Shown here piece by piece: positions 61,401-64,000 of a stretch of DNA of 64,000 nt. Source of the DNA: Blumeriella jaapii. Lineage: Eukaryota; Ascomycota; Leotiomycetes; Helotiales; Drepanopezizaceae. Both the position numbers and the translations under genes were made by a program. The DNA lies in assembly GCA_009599575.1 (NCBI GenBank), contig VWND01000014.1, positions 248,001 through 312,000 on the forward strand, written 5' to 3'. A model generated the notes under the pieces. It had not been told where the DNA came from. It did no database searches and saw only the letters and a list, made by a program, of their open reading frames with translations. Numbering within the stretch: position 1 is the stretch's first letter; every line of letters begins with the position of its first letter.

Positions 61401-64000
61401 GCAAAGCTTTTTTTTTAAGCGTATTGCGCGATATGCGTTATTTTAACGTTCGAAAGCTTTTTAATAGCGATTTATTAACAATTCTCGTTATACTTATTAA
61501 AAATGGCCTTTCGTATAAAATAAAAGCGCTCGCCGACTCTGAAGCGAACGGTTATACGTTAATCGATTCGGCGCTAATCAAATTCTTTTTTTTTTTTTTA
61601 AAACTTTTAATTTAATTTTTTCCGGCTTCTTTTTCTATAAAAAGATATAATAAAGCTCGTAGCTATTTAATCACACATTTTACGCTTTTCAACTTTATTA
61701 TTAATAATCGAATACAATCGTTTATTTCTTTTTTAATCATCAATCTCGGAAATCATAATATAATTCTAAAAAAAGCTTGGTTGGCCGAATACCAAGTTCT
61801 ACTAGATTGTAATAAACGCAAGCTTTATTGGCCGAAATCTTACCCCTCCATAGCTTTTTACGCTCGTTATATTAAAATCTTTTATTTGCACCTCCGAAAA
61901 ATTCAATTTCGCCATCAAAACGACGCTGTAAAACGTGACAAAAACCTTGACCAATTATAGCAAACTTACGACGTTATGCGAAGCGCGAAAAAGTCGAATT
62001 TTACTCGCGGTGCTAATTTCGATAACGACGCTAATAGGATAATACAAAAAATTACACCACCTTTCTAAGCTGCCGATCTCCCTTCTATTATTTTTTCTCC
62101 TTTTCTTTTTTTTTCGTCAAAACAGCTTTCTCGTTCTACGAAAAACAATTATACTAAAAACCGAAGAAAAGCTTTCGCCGCGATAGCCTTTCAGCTTAAT
62201 ATAATCGATAATTCAAATAAGCCATTTTCTGAATCTCTTAAACGACCAGTTCGAAAACGAATCCCTTAATCTATTGTTTACCCAATCTTTATCTGCCAAA
62301 TTATTGCATACGCTTTCAAACTAATCTTTAAAAAAAAAGCAATTAAAATGTTTTCAACCTTTCTATACGAAATCGACAAAATACTAAACGATTTTACGTA
62401 TAACACTTCCTTTAAAACCCAATTTTACAGTTTTTTCGAACGTTTTAAAACCAATAAAATATCGATTTCGACCTTTTCAACCAGCTTAGCGAAACTAACT
62501 TCGAATAAACCTTTTTTCGAATCTTTTCTTCCGAAGTACAAAAACTTCGAATACGTGTTTTCTAAGGCCGCTAATAACGAGCTAGCCTCTTACCGGTCTT
62601 ACGACCACAAAATCGAGCTTACTGTAAATAAAAAAAAGCTGAAATACATTCTTTTGTATAAAATATCGATTTCAAAGCTCGAGATTATCAAAATCTATTT
62701 GCAAAATAATCTTAATAAAAGTTTTATCGAATCTTCCACCGCTCCTTTCGCTGCTCCAATACTTTTCGCTAAAAAACCCGACGGTTTACTACGTTTTTGT
62801 ATCGATTATCGAGTTTTTAATAATATTATTCGTAAAAATCGCTACCCCCTCTCTTTTATCGATAAAACCCTTGCTCGTTTTTCGGAAGCGCGAATCTTTA
62901 CGAAATTCGATATTCGTCAAATCTTTCACAAAATTCGAATAAACCCCGCCAATAAAAAACTAACGACGTTTCGTACGCATTACGGCGTTTATAAATGCAA
63001 AATGCTATCTTTTAGTCTTATTAATAGATCCGCAATTTACCAACGCTATATGAACGACGTTTTCTTCGATTATTTAAACGATTTTTATATTGCATACCTG
63101 AATAACATTCTTATTTATTCGTCCGACTCTTTAAAACACGCCATACACGTTCGCAAAATGTTTTAAAAGCTCGCTGACGCTAAATTACAGACCGATATTC
63201 GGAAATTTAAATTCAACGTTATTCGAACCCGTTACCTAAGCTTTATTATTTCAATTAAAAGCCTAAAAATAAACCTAAAAAAAGTCTCCGTAGTCGCCTA
63301 TTGAAAGCCTTCTACTACTGTAAAAGATATACAAAGCTTTTTTGGTTTTTGTAACTTTTACCGACGTTTTATTAAAAACTACGATATAATTGCAAAGCTT
63401 TTAATTCATTTGACCAAAGCTAACGTTTTTTTTAATTTCACTTCTAAATATCAGAAGAGTTTCGACCTTCTTACACTAGCCCTTATTACTGCACCAGTTC
63501 TATAATATTATAAGCAAAACCTTTCCTGCATATTGGAAACTGACGCTTCCGACGGCGTAATAACTTTTATGCTTTCGCAATTCTATAGCGACGACTGGCT
63601 TCCAGTCGCCTACTTCAGCAAAACCATAGCTTCCGCAAAGCTAAACTACGTCGTATACGATAAAAAAATGCTCGCAATCGTAAAATCTCTAAGCAACTTT
63701 CGTACTAAGCTGGCTAGCTTAGTTTATCAAATTAAAATAATTATTAATTACAAAACCTTGAAATACTTTATAATCTTCAAACTAAACGCTCGATAAGCAC
63801 GCTGAACCGAGCTTTTCGCCGATTACAACTTTTTTATTATATATAAACCAAATAAACACAATTCTCTGGCTGACGCACTAACACGTCGTACGAACGAATT
63901 CGACCGCTAAAACTTCCTTAAACGCACCCAGCGCCTGCAAACCCTTTTTCGAGCAAATCAGATCGATTACCGCCTTTTAACTAAAAAACTTCGATCTTCC
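61401..64000 (+). pseudogene. element C pol (partial)
   Basis: Protease DSEANG is identical to B. The reverse transcriptase frame 62348-63166 has lost its active site: YLDD of B is YLNN at 63095-63106. RNase H keeps ETDASD at about 63537. Many stops; the end of the window falls in the linker before the integrase. Confidence 0.85.

Larger units (their letters stand above)
59525..64000 (+). mobile_element. element C: third B-family chromovirus copy, strongly RIP-mutated, runs off the window
   Basis: A 262-bp 5' LTR (59525-59786) is followed by gag and pol collinear with element B up to the RNase H/integrase linker at the window end. C-to-T and G-to-A changes occur on both strands throughout. 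Its 3' end and right target duplication lie outside the window. Confidence 0.92.

Overview
The window is nuclear DNA of a filamentous ascomycete (Pezizomycotina). Protein-coding genes are split by short GT-AG introns of 44-143 nt. The gene set includes a 656-residue Mdv1-type mitochondrial fission adaptor, a fungal Pkc1 with HR1-C2-C1-C1-kinase architecture, a fungal ARO7-type chorismate mutase, Alg3 and a norsolorinic-type aldo-keto reductase. The right third carries AT-rich retrotransposon relics with the C-to-T/G-to-A decay of repeat-induced point mutation (RIP). I cannot name the species or class from the sequence.

Positions 1-41175 are a gene-containing compartment with 14 recognisable protein genes: SHE9-like (-), HAD phosphatase (+), SH3/transmembrane protein (-), GUA1 (-), BCP1 (+), ARO7 (-), MDV1 (+), an MFS monocarboxylate-type transporter (-), an aldo-keto reductase (+), an acidic protein of unknown function (+), ALG3 (+), an EIF1AD homologue (-), a second MFS transporter (+), a mitochondrial acyl-CoA dehydrogenase (+) and PKC1 (+); that is fourteen I can assign to a family plus the one unknown. 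Most are housekeeping genes with no common pathway. Several are closely packed: GUA1/BCP1 share a 195-bp divergent promoter, and BCP1/ARO7 and ALG3/EIF1AD end tail to tail 44 and 29 bp apart. Long spacers (2965-5006, 7021-11975, 34138-35956, 39771-41175) hold microsatellites, short minisatellites and many CTGTAC/GTACAGTAC-type motifs rather than genes.

Positions 41176-64000 are a retrotransposon compartment. Element A (41176-53572) is an old, heavily RIP-degraded Ty3/gypsy-type element with 175-bp LTRs and a GTTAA target duplication. Inside it sits element B (43353-49758), a much better preserved Ty3/gypsy chromovirus with 266/267-bp LTRs and a CAACC target duplication. Right of A lie an inverted, truncated copy of the B family (element D, 54723-~55991), an unclassified RIP-decayed block (~55992-59524), and a third, more degraded B-family copy (element C, from 59525) that runs off the window.

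Five conserved reading frames (one in the SH3 gene, one in EIF1AD, three in PKC1) are each broken by what looks like one missing base, usually at a short homopolymer. All other splice phases close perfectly, so these look more like assembly errors than gene loss. No RNA genes, CRISPR arrays or prokaryotic features were found.
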